Positions 63,173 to 64,000 of a stretch of 64,000 nt of DNA are shown piece by piece; within the stretch, counting starts at the first letter, position 1; every line of letters begins with the position of its first letter. The position numbers and the translations under genes are program-made. Origin of the DNA: Mortierella alpina (taxonomy: Eukaryota; Mortierellomycota; Mortierellomycetes; Mortierellales; Mortierellaceae). Location of the stretch: positions 1 through 64,000 of the forward strand of contig JANATF010000002.1 of NCBI GenBank assembly GCA_029449245.1. Direction: 5' to 3'. A model generated the notes under the pieces. It was not told the origin of the DNA, made no database searches, and saw only the letters and a program-made list of their open reading frames with translations.

Positions 63173-64000
63173 CGCGAACAGAAGTATTCTTTATGTCTCC
63201 ATTTTCCAACTCCCAGTTCTTGTGGATGAGGTAGTGACCGTTGCAATTATGCGTCGTGGTGACGGCGGAAGAGCGTGTTGAACAGATAGTTCTTCTCCTC
63301 GCAGAGAAAGATTATGGCTGCTCGGCTGGCCGAGAAGGAATCCCTTGTGGTTGTTGCAGTTTCTGCGAACTCGATCGAAATGTCTTCACATTATGGAGGT
63401 CTGCTGCATACCACGTAAGGATTTAACTTATTAATAGACCACTAGAGGGCGCGCGACCGGGCTCCCTTCGGTCGCGCGGGGGTTCTTCATAGCACAAGGT
63501 TTATCTCAAAGACAAAAACACTATCTTCTAGTAGCTGGTCGAGTAGCGCAATGCGTTTTCTTCAGGATAGACTGGGTGCGGGGTGGGGGTCACTTGCCTT
63601 GAATAACACCTTATCGGTGATCTCAACATAGTCTGAATGCTCATCATTGGAAGCCGTCGGCTGATCTCCCTCTCAACTGTGGAGAAAAAAGTCGACTACC
63701 CAACTGAACTGGGGATCCTGTGCAGCTATCATATTAGTTCTGAGCTTGAGGGTCTCGAGAAGGGCAAGTTTGGAGAACTCCAGACACGCATTCTCTTAGC
63801 TTCCAAGCCTCGAGTGAGGACCGGTAAAATTTGCCGAAGGTCCAAAAACTACATCAAACACTACAGCCTTTCCTCCAAAATCTTTTTCCGAGAGCATATC
63901 CTCATCTTGAAGACCGAATGCGCCGTACGACTCCCGTGAAACAGCAGCGCTGCAATTCCTGTGGTCGCCACGATGACGACAGTCTTATTGAGATCAAAGA
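63173..64000. other. Region to the window end, no recognised gene
   Basis: A GC-rich hairpin lies at 63451-63477 (GCGCGACCG, nine-base loop, CGGTCGCGC). A frame at 63637-63939 (100 codons) has no recognised motif and no supporting features, so it is not called. Confidence 0.5.

Noticed and set aside
63637-63939. 100-codon frame near the window end
   Set aside because: No signal peptide, domain or context; may be chance.
1-64000. tRNA or rRNA genes
   Set aside because: I looked for the conserved GGTTCGAATCC-type arm; the near matches at 29306 and 29574 are the TIRs of the MITE, not tRNA.

Overview
The window is eukaryotic and most likely from an early-diverging filamentous fungus; my best guess is Mucoromycota in the Mortierellaceae sense. 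The reasons are short spliceosomal introns (78-110 bp), chromodomain Ty3/gypsy elements, DIRS and Crypton tyrosine-recombinase elements, and small secreted LysM and cysteine-rich proteins. This assignment is inference. The region is gene-poor and repeat-rich. Only three ordinary host genes look intact: a vacuolar-type amino acid transporter (18298-21935, minus), an MgtA-like P3B-type ATPase (24562-27678, plus) and a DUF985-type cupin (34347-35027, plus). Four small secreted protein genes lie in the last 10 kb.

Layout. 1-6065: Ty3/gypsy element A (minus), complete in structure (LTRs, 5-bp target duplication) but frameshifted. 6074-6953: a short element-like pair of direct repeats. 7225-16157: gypsy element B (plus), damaged by a gag deletion, a frameshift and a 2.96-kb Tc1/mariner-type element that carries a transposase and a second, unrecognised gene. 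16158-17865: 3' part of a DIRS-like element. 18298-27678: the transporter and the ATPase. 28720-29930: decayed tyrosine recombinase with a 287-bp MITE inserted. 31826-33394: Crypton remnant. 34347-35027: cupin. 35405-41140: a decayed PIF1-like helicase gene split by a 4.8-kb TIR element. 44385-52980: pieces of a MED13-like pseudogene, split by the young, apparently intact gypsy element C (45601-52601, minus). 54046-63172: secreted-protein genes among degenerate satellite repeats, ending in a large palindrome that carries two LysM genes in opposite orientation.

The strongest discovery is the TIR element at 36203-41000. It has 24-bp perfect terminal inverted repeats and TA target duplications, typical of pogo/Tc1-mariner elements, but I see no DDE transposase. 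Its single spliced gene appears to encode about 1,165 residues: an N-terminal FEN1/XPG-like 5'-flap nuclease domain with all seven active-site acids, joined to a C-terminal Fanzor (TnpB-like, RNA-guided RuvC) nuclease with an intact D-E-D triad and zinc ribbon. Removing the element leaves a continuous helicase reading frame across the TA site. I do not know of a described FEN1-Fanzor fusion; that novelty needs a database search.
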